Shown: positions 25,701-34,944 of the stretch, in pieces | How positions within the stretch are numbered: the stretch's first letter is position 1 | How the letters are laid out: every line of letters begins with the position of its first letter | NCBI GenBank assembly: GCA_028228615.1 | Contig: JAOJBS010000005.1 | Location: 50,880-114,879, forward strand | DNA from: UBA4421 sp028228615 | GTDB taxonomy: Bacteria > Pseudomonadota > Gammaproteobacteria > Pseudomonadales > Azotimanducaceae | Length of the DNA stretch: 64,000 nucleotides | Direction: 5' to 3' | The notes under the pieces: generated by a model | Databases searched by the model: none | Seen by the model: the letters and a program-made list of their open reading frames with translations, nothing else | What the model was told of the DNA's origin: nothing | Program-made: the position numbers and the translations under genes

Positions 25701-28700
25701 TTAAGAAAGCGTCTTAAGCGCGTTCCTAAACAGCCGCATCCAAGGGCCATCCTCGCCCCAAGCGGCATCACGGTGAACGTTTTGCACCGACCTAAATACG
25801 CGCTCTGGGTGCGGCATCATAATCAGTACACGGCCACCTGCAGCTGTTAGGCCTGCGAGGCCCTCAATAGCGCCATTGGGGTTATCTGGATATAGGCTGG
25901 CTACTTGGTGACGCGAGTCTACATATTGCATAGCTAACTGATTATTACTTTGCAGTGCCGCCAAATTTTCGCCACGAGCAAACTCTGCCCGCCCTTCTCC
26001 GTGAGCCACAGCCACTGGCATTACGCTGCCCTGCATACCCTCTAGCCAAGGTGTTTGCACGTCATTAATTTTCACCATTACCGTGCGACCTTCAAATTGC
26101 TCACTACGGTTGCGCACAAAGCGAGGCCAATTTTCTGCACCCGGAATAAGTTCCTGCATTTGCGCCATCATCTGACAACCATTGCAAACGCCTAGGGTAA
26201 GTTTGTCGCTGGTGAAGAAGTTGGCGAACTGCTCTCTGACCTGAGGGTTGAACAACGCACTTTTGGCCCAGCCACCGCCACCGCCCAAAACGTCGCCGTA
26301 GGAGAAGCCGCCACAAGTCACTAATGTTTGGAATTCGTCTAAAGAAAAGCGTCCACTGATCAGGTCTGACATGTGCACGTCAACGCTGTCGAAGCCTGCC
26401 CGATCAAAGGCGGCTGCCATCTCAATCTGGCCATTGACACCCTGCTCGCGCAGGACCGCAATTTTAGGGCGTGCGCCTGTTAGCACAGTGGGCATTTCGC
26501 TGGGGTCAAAGGTCAGCTTAGCGTTGAGGCCAGGGTCGTCAGTTCGATTTGCGACTATGCTAGAAAACTCTTCCTCAGCGCAGGCGGCGCTGTCGCGCAT
26601 GCTTTGCATTTTATAACTGGTCTTCGCCCAAGTCTGTTGCAACTCGCTACGGGCATAGTCTGCAACCACCTCGTCGCCATGAGAGATAACTACTCTGTCA
26701 TCTCGGCGAATCTTCGCTATGGGCAAGCAGCGCCCGGGCGCACTGGCTTGTAACATTGCATAGGTGGCGTTGGAAACTTGTACAACAAACCCTGCCTCTT
26801 CATTAAACAAGGTTTCAAGTAACGCCTCATTTGCGTCAATATTAATCTCTAAGCCTAGCCGTCCAGCAAAAGACATTTCCAACAAACAGGCTAAGAGCCC
26901 GCCGTCGGAACGGTCATGTAAGCTGAGGAAATCGCCCCGCCGCTTACCCTGAATAATCAATTCTAGGAGCGCTCTAAAACTGACGACATCATCAATGTTG
27001 GGCGTCTCGTCTCCCATCTGAGAGTAAACCTGAGCTAAGCAACTGCCGCCCAAACGTTGCTGGGACCCAAGATCTAACAAAACTAAAATACTGTTGTCAT
27101 CGTCTACCAGCTCAGGGGTCACAGTGTTATTCACATCAGCTACCGGCGCGAAAGCAGAAACAATGAGCGTCACAGGCGAAACAACGGCTTTGTTTTTGCC
27201 GTCCTGCTTCCACTTTGTTTGCATGGACAGAGAATCTTTACCCACGGGAATGGCAATGCCTAAGGCCGGACACATTTCTTCACCAACAACGGTCACTGCG
27301 TCAAACAGCGCTTGTTCTTCTTCATTAGAACCGGCTGCCGCCATCCAGTTAGCCGACAACACAACGCGTTCAAGGCTTTCAATGTCGGCACTGACAATAT
27401 TTGTCAGAGATTCAGCTACCGCCATACGCGCAGCAGCCTTCGGGTCAATCAACGCAAGGGGACTACGTTCGCCCATGGCAAACGCTTCTCCCTGATTGGT
27501 GTTAAACCCACTAAGGGTGACCGCGGCATCTGCAACGGGCACCTGCCAAGGACCAATCATTGGCTGAGTAGCAACAAGACCGGTAATGCTGCGATCGCCA
27601 ATGGTGATCAAAAACTGTTTGCTGGCCACTGCGGGGAATTGCAAAACGCGATTAACCGCTTCTTGGAGCGTAACCTGACTGAGGTCTAGTGGTGTTAGCG
27701 CCAGTTCTTGGCGTGAAAAATTCCGGCTCATTTTGGGCGCTTTACCTAGCAAAACACTGAGCGGCAAGTCCACAGGTGCGTTATCAAAATGTTCATCTTC
27801 AACCAGCAAGTCGCCACCAGAGACTGATTCACCCACAACCGCATAAGGGCAACGTTCGCGCTGGCAAATTTCTTCGAACTGGGCCAACTGTGATGCTTCA
27901 ATACCCAGCACATAGCGCTCTTGGGCTTCGTTGCACCAAATTTCTAAAGGCGACATACCAAGATCTGAATTCAGCACATTACGCAGTTGAATACGCCCGC
28001 CTGTCTTAGCATCGTCAATAAGCTCAGGCAACGCATTAGAGAGGCCGCCAGCGCCTACATCGTGAATCAATAAGATGGGGTTTTCCCCACCTAAAGCACA
28101 ACAACCGTCAATCACTTCTTGGCAGCGACGTTCCATTTCTGGATTGCCCCGCTGTACTGAAGCAAAATCTAGATCCGAAGAGCTACTGCCCGATGCCATA
28201 CTTGAGGCCGCGCTCCCGCCTAGCCCGATCAACATGGCAGGACCACCCAGAACCACCAGAGCGGTACCATCTGGAAAGGATTTAGCATGCACGTGTTCCT
28301 CACGTACGGTGCCTACGCCGCCGGCGATCATCACTGGCTTATGATAACCCCTGACAACATCTGGGTCAGTTTGCGAGGCGTATTCAAAAGTTCTGAAGTA
28401 GCCGTTAATAGCCGGGCGACCAAACTCGTTATTGAAGCTCGCCGCGCCTATCGGACCCTCTAACATAATATCTAAGGCGGAAACCATATGCTCTGGTTTG
28501 CCAGTGGTAAGCTCCCAAGGCTGCGGCATATCAGGAATATTCAAATGCGAGGTAGTAAACCCAGAAAGACCCGCCTTTGGTTTTGAGCCGCGACCTACTG
28601 CGCCCTCATCACGGATCTCACCGCCAGAACCTGTTGCAGCACCTGAGAAAGGTGCAATGCCTGTTGGGTGGTTGTGAGTTTCCACTTTCATCAGAATGTG

Positions 28701-29591
28701 CGCAGCTTCGCTCTTATAACCGTACTGCTTGCTCCTAGGGTCAACCCAAAGTCGTTGTACTTGAGGGCCTTCAATCACTGCCGCGTTATCACTGTAGGCA
28801 CTTAATATGCCGCGCCCATTGATTTGCTTATAGGTATTACGGATTTTTCCAAACAGCGAGACCTCTTGCTGCTGGCCATCTACCTGCCAGTCGGCGTTAA
28901 AAATTTTGTGTCTGCAATGCTCAGAGTTCGCCTGAGCAAACATCATCAATTCAACGTCGGACGGATCCCTCTGTAAATCCGAGTAGGCTTTTTCCAAATA
29001 TTCAATCTCGTCATCGGACAAAGCCAGACCAAGGCGCACATTAGCTTCACGAAGGGCGTCCACACCCTGACGGCTTAACGGAATTTCAGCTAACGGCTTT
29101 GGCTGTGCTGTAACGAACAACTGAGCAAAGTCTTCCGCCAGCAAGTAGTCTTGAGTCATACGATCGAAAAGGACAGACTTATCCAACATGCTGAGATCGA
29201 AGTCGTCACGCACAAACCAGCGCACCCCCCGCTCAACTCTGAGCACGTCAGTCAAACCTGATAACCCAAATATGTCAGTAGCCTTACTGGACCATGGTGA
29301 GATAGTGCCAAGGCGAGGTACAACTGTACCTGCAAACTTGCCGCTGGCTTCGGGCAACTCTTGAGTGGGACCGTAAGTTAAAAGTTCCTGTGCTTGGCGT
29401 AATTGCTGCGCAGTCAGCTCAGTGGCGGCGTGAATTAAATGCACAAACTCGGCATAAACCACTTCAGGAACAATTTGTTGAATTTTTTGCAATGCAAAAA
29501 TACTCAGTGCGGCCGTACCCTGAATCACAGCAACCCTACTGTTTGCGCCAATAATATTAGCTGATTGCAAATTGCCGTTCGTATTTTCCAT
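25701..29591 (-). CDS. purL: Phosphoribosylformylglycinamidine synthase
   Basis: PurL makes FGAM from FGAR, glutamine and ATP. The 1296 residues are the large single-chain form of gammaproteobacteria, with an N-terminal domain, two AIRS-like halves (for example KVETHNHPTGIAPF-type motif and DRSDGGLLACLLEM) and a C-terminal glutamine amidotransferase with LGVCNGCQMMAQM and PHPERVFR. The ATG at 29591 with AGGTGG eight bases upstream is preferred over an in-frame GTG at 29603. Confidence 0.97.
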   Translation of the reverse strand: MENTNGNLQSANIIGANSRVAVIQGTAALSIFALQKIQQIVPEVVYAEFVHLIHAATELTAQQLRQAQELLTYGPTQELPEASGKFAGTVVPRLGTISPWSSKATDIFGLSGLTDVLRVERGVRWFVRDDFDLSMLDKSVLFDRMTQDYLLAEDFAQLFVTAQPKPLAEIPLSRQGVDALREANVRLGLALSDDEIEYLEKAYSDLQRDPSDVELMMFAQANSEHCRHKIFNADWQVDGQQQEVSLFGKIRNTYKQINGRGILSAYSDNAAVIEGPQVQRLWVDPRSKQYGYKSEAAHILMKVETHNHPTGIAPFSGAATGSGGEIRDEGAVGRGSKPKAGLSGFTTSHLNIPDMPQPWELTTGKPEHMVSALDIMLEGPIGAASFNNEFGRPAINGYFRTFEYASQTDPDVVRGYHKPVMIAGGVGTVREEHVHAKSFPDGTALVVLGGPAMLIGLGGSAASSMASGSSSSDLDFASVQRGNPEMERRCQEVIDGCCALGGENPILLIHDVGAGGLSNALPELIDDAKTGGRIQLRNVLNSDLGMSPLEIWCNEAQERYVLGIEASQLAQFEEICQRERCPYAVVGESVSGGDLLVEDEHFDNAPVDLPLSVLLGKAPKMSRNFSRQELALTPLDLSQVTLQEAVNRVLQFPAVASKQFLITIGDRSITGLVATQPMIGPWQVPVADAAVTLSGFNTNQGEAFAMGERSPLALIDPKAAARMAVAESLTNIVSADIESLERVVLSANWMAAAGSNEEEQALFDAVTVVGEEMCPALGIAIPVGKDSLSMQTKWKQDGKNKAVVSPVTLIVSAFAPVADVNNTVTPELVDDDNSILVLLDLGSQQRLGGSCLAQVYSQMGDETPNIDDVVSFRALLELIIQGKRRGDFLSLHDRSDGGLLACLLEMSFAGRLGLEINIDANEALLETLFNEEAGFVVQVSNATYAMLQASAPGRCLPIAKIRRDDRVVISHGDEVVADYARSELQQTWAKTSYKMQSMRDSAACAEEEFSSIVANRTDDPGLNAKLTFDPSEMPTVLTGARPKIAVLREQGVNGQIEMAAAFDRAGFDSVDVHMSDLISGRFSLDEFQTLVTCGGFSYGDVLGGGGGWAKSALFNPQVREQFANFFTSDKLTLGVCNGCQMMAQMQELIPGAENWPRFVRNRSEQFEGRTVMVKINDVQTPWLEGMQGSVMPVAVAHGEGRAEFARGENLAALQSNNQLAMQYVDSRHQVASLYPDNPNGAIEGLAGLTAAGGRVLIMMPHPERVFRSVQNVHRDAAWGEDGPWMRLFRNALKTLS

Positions 29592-29763
29592 CAAGGGTTC
29601 CACCTAGTCGTATTTCTTTGAGTATTTCTTTATATGTTGTTATGCATTTCTTTATCGAGTCACTACAGAGCAAAATTCCGTAAATTTAATATGCCCGAAA
29701 ATGGTTGCTTCTTTTCTCTTCTCTCGACACTGTTCTGCGCTCGCAAATAACCTTGTAACTTTT

Positions 29764-30231
29764 TCAATGCCTTTCGCTTTTGTTGCGACGAGCATCGAAA
29801 AACTCACGCATACGCAGCCTGCATTCTTCCTCAAGTACGCCATAGCTGACTTCGATTCGGTGATTTAGCCAAATGGAATCGCCTAGCGAATGACTAATCA
29901 CTGCGCCTGCTTTTGGCTCCAAGGCACCAATCACCACGCGCTGAATTCTGGAGTGAATCAATGCCCCAAAACACATGGTGCAAGGTTCTATGGTGACATA
30001 AAGCGTAGTACCCGGCAGGCGATAGTTCGAGCTCTGAAGAGCCGCATCACGTAGGGCTATTATTTCAGCATGAGCAGAAGGGTCGTGACTTAAGCGTGGC
30101 TGATTGAAGCCTTGACCGATAAGCTCTTGGTCTTTGACCAAAACAGCACCTACGGGCACCTCGCCAACCGCCGTAGCTTCATCCGCCAAAACAATGGCTT
30201 TGCGCATCCAAGCTTCGTCGCTGTTATCCAA
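29764..30231 (-). CDS. tadA: tRNA-specific adenosine deaminase
   Basis: TadA converts A34 to inosine in tRNA-Arg. The zinc-binding HAE motif (SAHAEIIALRDAA) and PCTMC are present in the cytidine-deaminase fold; length is 155 residues. It lies upstream of purL with 170 bp between them, a neighbourhood also common in other gammaproteobacteria. Confidence 0.95.
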   Translation of the reverse strand: MDNSDEAWMRKAIVLADEATAVGEVPVGAVLVKDQELIGQGFNQPRLSHDPSAHAEIIALRDAALQSSNYRLPGTTLYVTIEPCTMCFGALIHSRIQRVVIGALEPKAGAVISHSLGDSIWLNHRIEVSYGVLEEECRLRMREFFDARRNKSERH

Positions 30232-30360
30232 TGATTTTGTGCAGGTGATTTAGAAGCGGCTATATTAACAGCGCCAGCCTCGAAACAAACCATTAGAACG
30301 AATCTTTAGCCATTTTTTGGCTGAATGTGAGAAGGAGGTGGGCAGAGGCTAAAAAGCCTG

Positions 30361-30651
30361 CTAGGTACCAGTAACCGTATAAGTGCGTTCAACATCTTTA
30401 GTCACTGCACCCCAAGAACTTGCCTTAACCCGGGCTTGGTGCCCAGCAAATGCCTTGGCATCTTGAAATTCTTCGTAAACATCAAAAATAGTCGGCGTAT
30501 CCGCGCGTTGGCGCACCTCAAAAATCAAACAACCGGGTTCTGCTAACGTTAACGTGATGTGCTCTGGCAGCAGCTCTAAAACCCTCCCGACCTCTCCCGC
30601 AGGCACAGTAATAAAACCACTTAGAACTACTTTTTCTGCCATACCCGTCAT
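30361..30651 (-). CDS. Antibiotic biosynthesis monooxygenase (ABM) domain protein
   Basis: The 96-residue protein has the ABM pattern: an N-terminal beta strand (VVLSGFITVPAG), EPGCLIFEVRQ and the DVYEEFQDAKAFAGHQ segment. YgiN-like members act on quinols, others are of unknown role; no specific substrate can be read here. Starts at 30651 and 30642 are both possible. It stands alone after tadA. Confidence 0.8.
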   Translation of the reverse strand: MTGMAEKVVLSGFITVPAGEVGRVLELLPEHITLTLAEPGCLIFEVRQRADTPTIFDVYEEFQDAKAFAGHQARVKASSWGAVTKDVERTYTVTGT

Positions 30652-30775
30652 CCAATAATGAATTCAATCTGCTAACCACCGGTTTGATCTTCCTGACAAC
30701 AGCGGCCGACAAAACTAGTTGCTAGCAACAATCGCTAGAAATCTCCCCTTGAGTCTACACTCTGAATAAATCGGC

Positions 30776-31537
30776 CTACCTGCCAGTCAACAGATTGAGC
30801 AGGCTGGCGCAGCGGATGTTTTGATACGTTTTGTCAGTGAAAACTCTCGAATAGAAACCGTACTTTTTCTGGCGAAAGAGAAAATATAAATATCGTAAGG
30901 AGCCTCTTTGCTTTACCCGTTCAGGTTTATAAGCAAATGCTGGTTGCAAGGCCGCGGTAAGGTCTGCCTCGTTCCATGGCAACATTGCCTCCCCGTCCTG
31001 TGCCGCCTTAACACCTAAAAAGTACAAATCGCGACTGAACTTATTGTAGTCAAACCGATGACTGGAAAACATTGCATCAACATCAAAACAGTCAAAATCA
31101 GCGGCCGTGAGGTTGCGATAATAATCCCAGTCTAACGACTGAGTGCCTGGAGAATTTTCTGGGGAGGTTCGGGTGGTACCGTGCTCCCTACGTCCTCGAG
31201 AGACACAAGTCATAATTAGCAGACCTCCTGGTTTAAGCATTCGATGCATGTTTTCGAAGGTTTCCTGCCAAAACGGATTGTGCTCAAAAACTTCGCACGA
31301 TAGCACCACATCGAACTTGGCATCCGCAAAATCTAATGACTGTCCACCCGCAACCACATCTACACCGGGCCCTTCTACAAGATCAACCCCGACATAGTTT
31401 TGGGCGTTAAAGAGGCTGCGAATAGAACCGTTTACATCGTAGGAACCAATTTCTAGCACCGCTAAATCCTGCTGCGAGCCTAGAGCAAAATATTCTACCG
31501 CCAATTGTAAAAATTTTTGTTGCTGGAAATGAGACAC
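30776..31537 (-). CDS. Class I SAM-dependent methyltransferase
   Basis: The 253 residues have the SAM-binding motif I (VLEIGSYDVNGS), motif II (NYVGVDL), motif IV (FDVVLSCEVFEHN) and a post-motif (LKPGGLLIMTC), as in methyltransferase 11/23 proteins. The substrate is unknown. GTG at 31537 is chosen because AGGAGGAGGT lies immediately before it, a very strong ribosome-binding site; the frame is open to a TTG at 31561. Confidence 0.82.
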   Translation of the reverse strand: MSHFQQQKFLQLAVEYFALGSQQDLAVLEIGSYDVNGSIRSLFNAQNYVGVDLVEGPGVDVVAGGQSLDFADAKFDVVLSCEVFEHNPFWQETFENMHRMLKPGGLLIMTCVSRGRREHGTTRTSPENSPGTQSLDWDYYRNLTAADFDCFDVDAMFSSHRFDYNKFSRDLYFLGVKAAQDGEAMLPWNEADLTAALQPAFAYKPERVKQRGSLRYLYFLFRQKKYGFYSRVFTDKTYQNIRCASLLNLLTGR

Positions 31538-31565
31538 ACCTCCTCCTATTTTTTCACCCAATGTA

Positions 31566-31583
31566 GTAAGGCCTAGGTCTTAC
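31566..31583. repeat. 18-bp near-perfect palindrome upstream of the methyltransferase
   Basis: GTAAG (31566-31570) and CTTAC (31579-31583) flank a central CCTAGG palindrome with one mismatched pair. It lies 29 bp upstream of the chosen methyltransferase start, where an operator would be. Confidence 0.5.
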
Positions 31584-31654
31584 GTCGTTAAACGTCAATT
31601 GATTAGAAAGTTGTCAGCGCTTACAAGTCGTACCTGACGGAGGGTATTTGAAGA

Positions 31655-31681
31655 AGACAAAAGGCGTTTATAGGACGCCAA
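31655..31681 (-). terminator. Intrinsic terminator of the EamA gene
   Basis: On the minus strand GGCGT pairs with ACGCC around CCTATAA, followed by TTTTGTCTTC, about 30 bp after the EamA stop. Confidence 0.7.
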
Positions 31682-31707
31682 GTGCGTCAAGCACGAGTGG
31701 GCGCCAC

Positions 31708-32580
31708 CTAAGTCGAATAAATTGGCATTTTACGCCCAATGATAACCACCAAGAAAACGGCCCCAGCAAAAGCCGCATTGAGCAAAGTGAAGGACTCACC
31801 CAGCAGAAAGTAGGCCCCTATGAGTGTGGCGAAGGGCTGCAACAATTGCACCTGCCCCACTCGGGCAACACCGCCCACTGCAAGACCCCGATACCAAAAA
31901 AAGAAGCCGATATACATGGAAAATAATGCCACGTACAAAAATGAACCTAGGGCTTCGTTGGAAACGCTATCTAAGGGCGTGTCAAAAAATAAATAGGTGG
32001 CGACCAGGTTAATTGGCAATGTTAGCGCCAAAGCCCAACTGATTACATTGATCGCACCCAACTCTAAGGATAACTTACCCCCTTCCGCGTAACCTATCGC
32101 GGCGAAGATGATGGCCACTAACAGCCATAAGTCGCCCAACATCAAGCCCGTTACGCCGTCTAAATAGGCATAGCCCAAAACCAGCAGCGAACCAGACAAT
32201 GCCGCCAGCCAATAACTTATGGAGGGTCTTTCTTTGAAGCGCAAGGCGCCAAAAATTGCAGTGACTAGGGGTAAAACGCCTAAAACGATACCGCCATGGG
32301 CAGACGGCAATGTGGTCATGGCAACGGACGTAAAGATGGGGAATCCGTAAACAATGCCAATAGCGATAACCAAGAGTTTGTAGAGTTGAGTTTTTGTCGG
32401 TCTTTGCGCCTTAGAAAAATATAGCCATCCCAGCGCACACAGACCAGCAAGCAGCGCCCGACCAAATGCCACAAACAACGGATTCAGCTCCAATACCGCG
32501 ATACGGGTAAGAGGCAGCGTTAGGCTAAATATCAGCACGCCAACAGCGCCAATCAGCATGCCTTTCGTTTCATTACCCAT
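31708..32580 (-). CDS. EamA-family (DMT) transporter
   Basis: About ten hydrophobic segments in 290 residues form two EamA repeats, the layout of drug/metabolite exporters of the inner membrane (RhaT/YdcZ-like group). Substrate is unknown. The ATG at 32580 has TAGGA eight bases upstream; the longer frame would overlap the upstream gene. It probably forms one unit with the hotdog-fold and acyl-CoA dehydrogenase genes, and a terminator follows. Confidence 0.85.
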   Translation of the reverse strand: MGNETKGMLIGAVGVLIFSLTLPLTRIAVLELNPLFVAFGRALLAGLCALGWLYFSKAQRPTKTQLYKLLVIAIGIVYGFPIFTSVAMTTLPSAHGGIVLGVLPLVTAIFGALRFKERPSISYWLAALSGSLLVLGYAYLDGVTGLMLGDLWLLVAIIFAAIGYAEGGKLSLELGAINVISWALALTLPINLVATYLFFDTPLDSVSNEALGSFLYVALFSMYIGFFFWYRGLAVGGVARVGQVQLLQPFATLIGAYFLLGESFTLLNAAFAGAVFLVVIIGRKMPIYST

Positions 32581-32665
32581 AATTAATTTTCCTAATAGAA
32601 AGCCGACACGGGAAAACATCCAACGAATGTCCTTGCGCGCCTTCGCCCGATTACTGTCGCCCTTG

Positions 32666-33523
32666 CTATAGGGTATTAGCATATTCCGTTGAAGAGGCCT
32701 TCATTACCCGGGACTGCATTAACATTGAAACAACACGCTTATTATCCCTGTTAAACGCTTGGGTCTCATACCAAACATACTCGGTTTGCGGACTCTGGCC
32801 GACACACAAAACCTTGCTCTCAAGCCGATAAGCTTGATTCAGCAAAAACGGCCCATGGTCAAAACCAATTTCGATGGCGCCAAACAAACCTACTGAATCG
32901 CCTATATACGGGGTTAGCCCTTGCATAGGGTAAGCCCACAAATACTCAATCACTGTACAGGGCGCAGCTACCGGCTCACCCCAGGGTGATGCCTGACGAT
33001 ACCAAGCTAACGGATCGCTGATCACATGGGTATCAAAGCGATGAAATTGCTTAGTTGGATCGGTTGTCACTTCATAAGTCCCTAGAGACATGCCGGGCTG
33101 TAGGCGATGCAGGATATGCAGATCGTTTGGGTCGCAAGGACGATAGTCTTTGCTGCGCAACTCAGACACCGAATGATCGCCCACTGAGGCTGTACCTGTC
33201 GCCACCAGCAAGCCGTCTTCGCGCTCCATCCATACGCGTACGGAATCTTCACCCGGCTTACGTGGCCAAGCAAAAACCTGCACCCTCTCCAAATCTATGG
33301 TGGCATTTTTAAAGCTCAGCGAAAGGTTGCCGCGCTCAAACCACGCATTGCCAAAAATTTTCAGCAAGACAGGCGGGAATTGGTTCATGTGCACATCACC
33401 GGCGACTGTGCCGCCGCGAAAACCCAGTTCAGCTGCGGTCTCATCATCATGAATACTGCCCGCGCCACCATCTGCCGACCAGTTTCTTGCCGCCCATAGC
33501 GGCCCAGTAATTACTTCTGTCAC
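32666..33523 (-). CDS. MaoC-like/hotdog-fold acyl dehydratase domain protein
   Basis: The 285-residue protein has SIHDDETAAELGFRGGTVAGDVHMNQF near residues 23-50, resembling the hydratase-motif region of MaoC and FAS1-like dehydratase domains (D-x5-H-type segment). The rest is diverged, and the C-terminal half has no recognised motif. A role in CoA-ester metabolism with the adjacent acyl-CoA dehydrogenase is likely but not shown. The start GTG at 33523 has GGGGAG six bases upstream; it clears the upstream gene by 34 bp. Confidence 0.65.
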   Translation of the reverse strand: MTEVITGPLWAARNWSADGGAGSIHDDETAAELGFRGGTVAGDVHMNQFPPVLLKIFGNAWFERGNLSLSFKNATIDLERVQVFAWPRKPGEDSVRVWMEREDGLLVATGTASVGDHSVSELRSKDYRPCDPNDLHILHRLQPGMSLGTYEVTTDPTKQFHRFDTHVISDPLAWYRQASPWGEPVAAPCTVIEYLWAYPMQGLTPYIGDSVGLFGAIEIGFDHGPFLLNQAYRLESKVLCVGQSPQTEYVWYETQAFNRDNKRVVSMLMQSRVMKASSTEYANTL

Positions 33524-33557
33524 TTTTATCTCCCCGATTCTAAGCGCGCTCCAAAAA

Positions 33558-34763
33558 TCAGTCGGGCAACCCCAGTACACGCTTGGCAATAATATTGAGC
33601 TGAATCTCGTTCGACCCTCCGGCGATAGAAATTGACTTGGCTTCTAACCAAAGACGGCACATTGAAATTTCTTCATCATCAAAGGAAGCGCCCTCCCAGC
33701 CAAGGCCTTGAGTGCCGCGAATACGCAACTGCAGTTCCAATTGCTCTTTAACGTAGTTGGCTTCCACGTATTTAAAGATAGACGTTGCAGCACCCGGCGC
33801 ACTGGAGGCAGTTTCTTCCATGGCGCGTTTTTGGGTCAGGAAAAAGGCTTGCTTAAGCATCTCATTTTCGATCAAATCTTTGCGCAAGCCCGGTTCAATG
33901 GTGGTCTGATCCGCAGCATATTTACGCGCAAGATCACTCAATGTCAGCGCCGGCTTAATACGCTCCATAGGCCCTATTTTGTCAGCACTGGCCAGCGCTG
34001 CCAGCCCAGAGCGTTCGTGCTGTAGCAACCTTTTACCTACGCTCCAACCTTGATTGAGCTTGCCAACTAAGTTGTCTTTTGGCACGCGTACATCATCGAA
34101 AAACGTCTGACAGAATGGCGATTTACCGTTGAGCAATTCAATGGGTTTAGTAGTCACACCTGGGCTGTCCATAGAAAACAACACAAAACTAATGCCCTCA
34201 TGCTTGGGTGCCTCTTTATTAGTGCGTACAAGGCAAAACATCCAATCCGCATAATGTGCACCTGAGGTCCAAATTTTTGCCCCGTTCACGGAAAAATGGT
34301 CACCCTTGTCTTCGGCAAAAGTCTGCAGGCTGGCCAGGTCAGATCCTGCGCCGGGTTCGCTATAACCTTGGCACCAAGCGAGTTCACCGCGCGCAATTGC
34401 AGGCAGATGCTGGCGTTTTTGTTCTTCGCTGCCGTATTCGAGCAACGTTGGTCCGATCATCGACACACCCATACCACCCAATGGCGGCCGCGCATTAATA
34501 CGTTGTAGCTCGTCTACCAGTACCACGAACTCCTCTTTACTGAGGCCTGCGCCACCATACTCCACCGGCCATGTCGGCACAGTCCAGCCTTTCTCAGCCA
34601 TCGCAGCTAACCATAGGTGCGCGTCGGGGTTAGTACTGTGGCGTTTAGTGCCGCCGTTTACTTCCTCGCCCTCAACCATGCGCACACGCATGGAGGCAGG
34701 ACAATTGGTGTCCAACCACTGGCGTGTATCTGCGCGAAAAGCTTGTAAATTATGTGACGCCAC
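33558..34763 (-). CDS. Acyl-CoA dehydrogenase
   Basis: The 401 residues follow the flavoprotein fold: N-terminal helical domain, middle beta domain (WCQGYSEPGAGSDLAS and ICTSGAHYADW-like region reading KIWTSGAHYADWMF) and C-terminal helical domain ending in IAGGSNEIQLNIIAKRVLGLP, the FAD/dimer signature. It oxidises an acyl-CoA, substrate unknown. It heads the unit with the hotdog and EamA genes. Confidence 0.93.
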   Translation of the reverse strand: MASHNLQAFRADTRQWLDTNCPASMRVRMVEGEEVNGGTKRHSTNPDAHLWLAAMAEKGWTVPTWPVEYGGAGLSKEEFVVLVDELQRINARPPLGGMGVSMIGPTLLEYGSEEQKRQHLPAIARGELAWCQGYSEPGAGSDLASLQTFAEDKGDHFSVNGAKIWTSGAHYADWMFCLVRTNKEAPKHEGISFVLFSMDSPGVTTKPIELLNGKSPFCQTFFDDVRVPKDNLVGKLNQGWSVGKRLLQHERSGLAALASADKIGPMERIKPALTLSDLARKYAADQTTIEPGLRKDLIENEMLKQAFFLTQKRAMEETASSAPGAATSIFKYVEANYVKEQLELQLRIRGTQGLGWEGASFDDEEISMCRLWLEAKSISIAGGSNEIQLNIIAKRVLGLPD

Positions 34764-34872
34764 CCCACTTCTCCCCTTACCGCTATTTGGTGAACTAGGA
34801 CCATAACAAATACGCGAAGGATATTGGACCTGAGCATAAACTTGCGAGGAACATGAGCGCTTAACTGCTCCG

Positions 34873-34905
34873 ATACCGTGCTCATACCGTGCTCATACCG
34901 TGCAA
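34873..34905. repeat. Tandem 11-bp repeat, three units, between acyl-CoA dehydrogenase and rbgA-like gene
   Basis: ATACCGTGCTC at 34873-34883 and 34884-34894 is followed by ATACCGTGCAA at 34895-34905. The array is in the divergent regulatory region, 40 bp before the GTPase start. Confidence 0.85.
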
Positions 34906-34944
34906 ACTATGGTGCAGGGCTTCCATATAGCGCACACTTGCACC

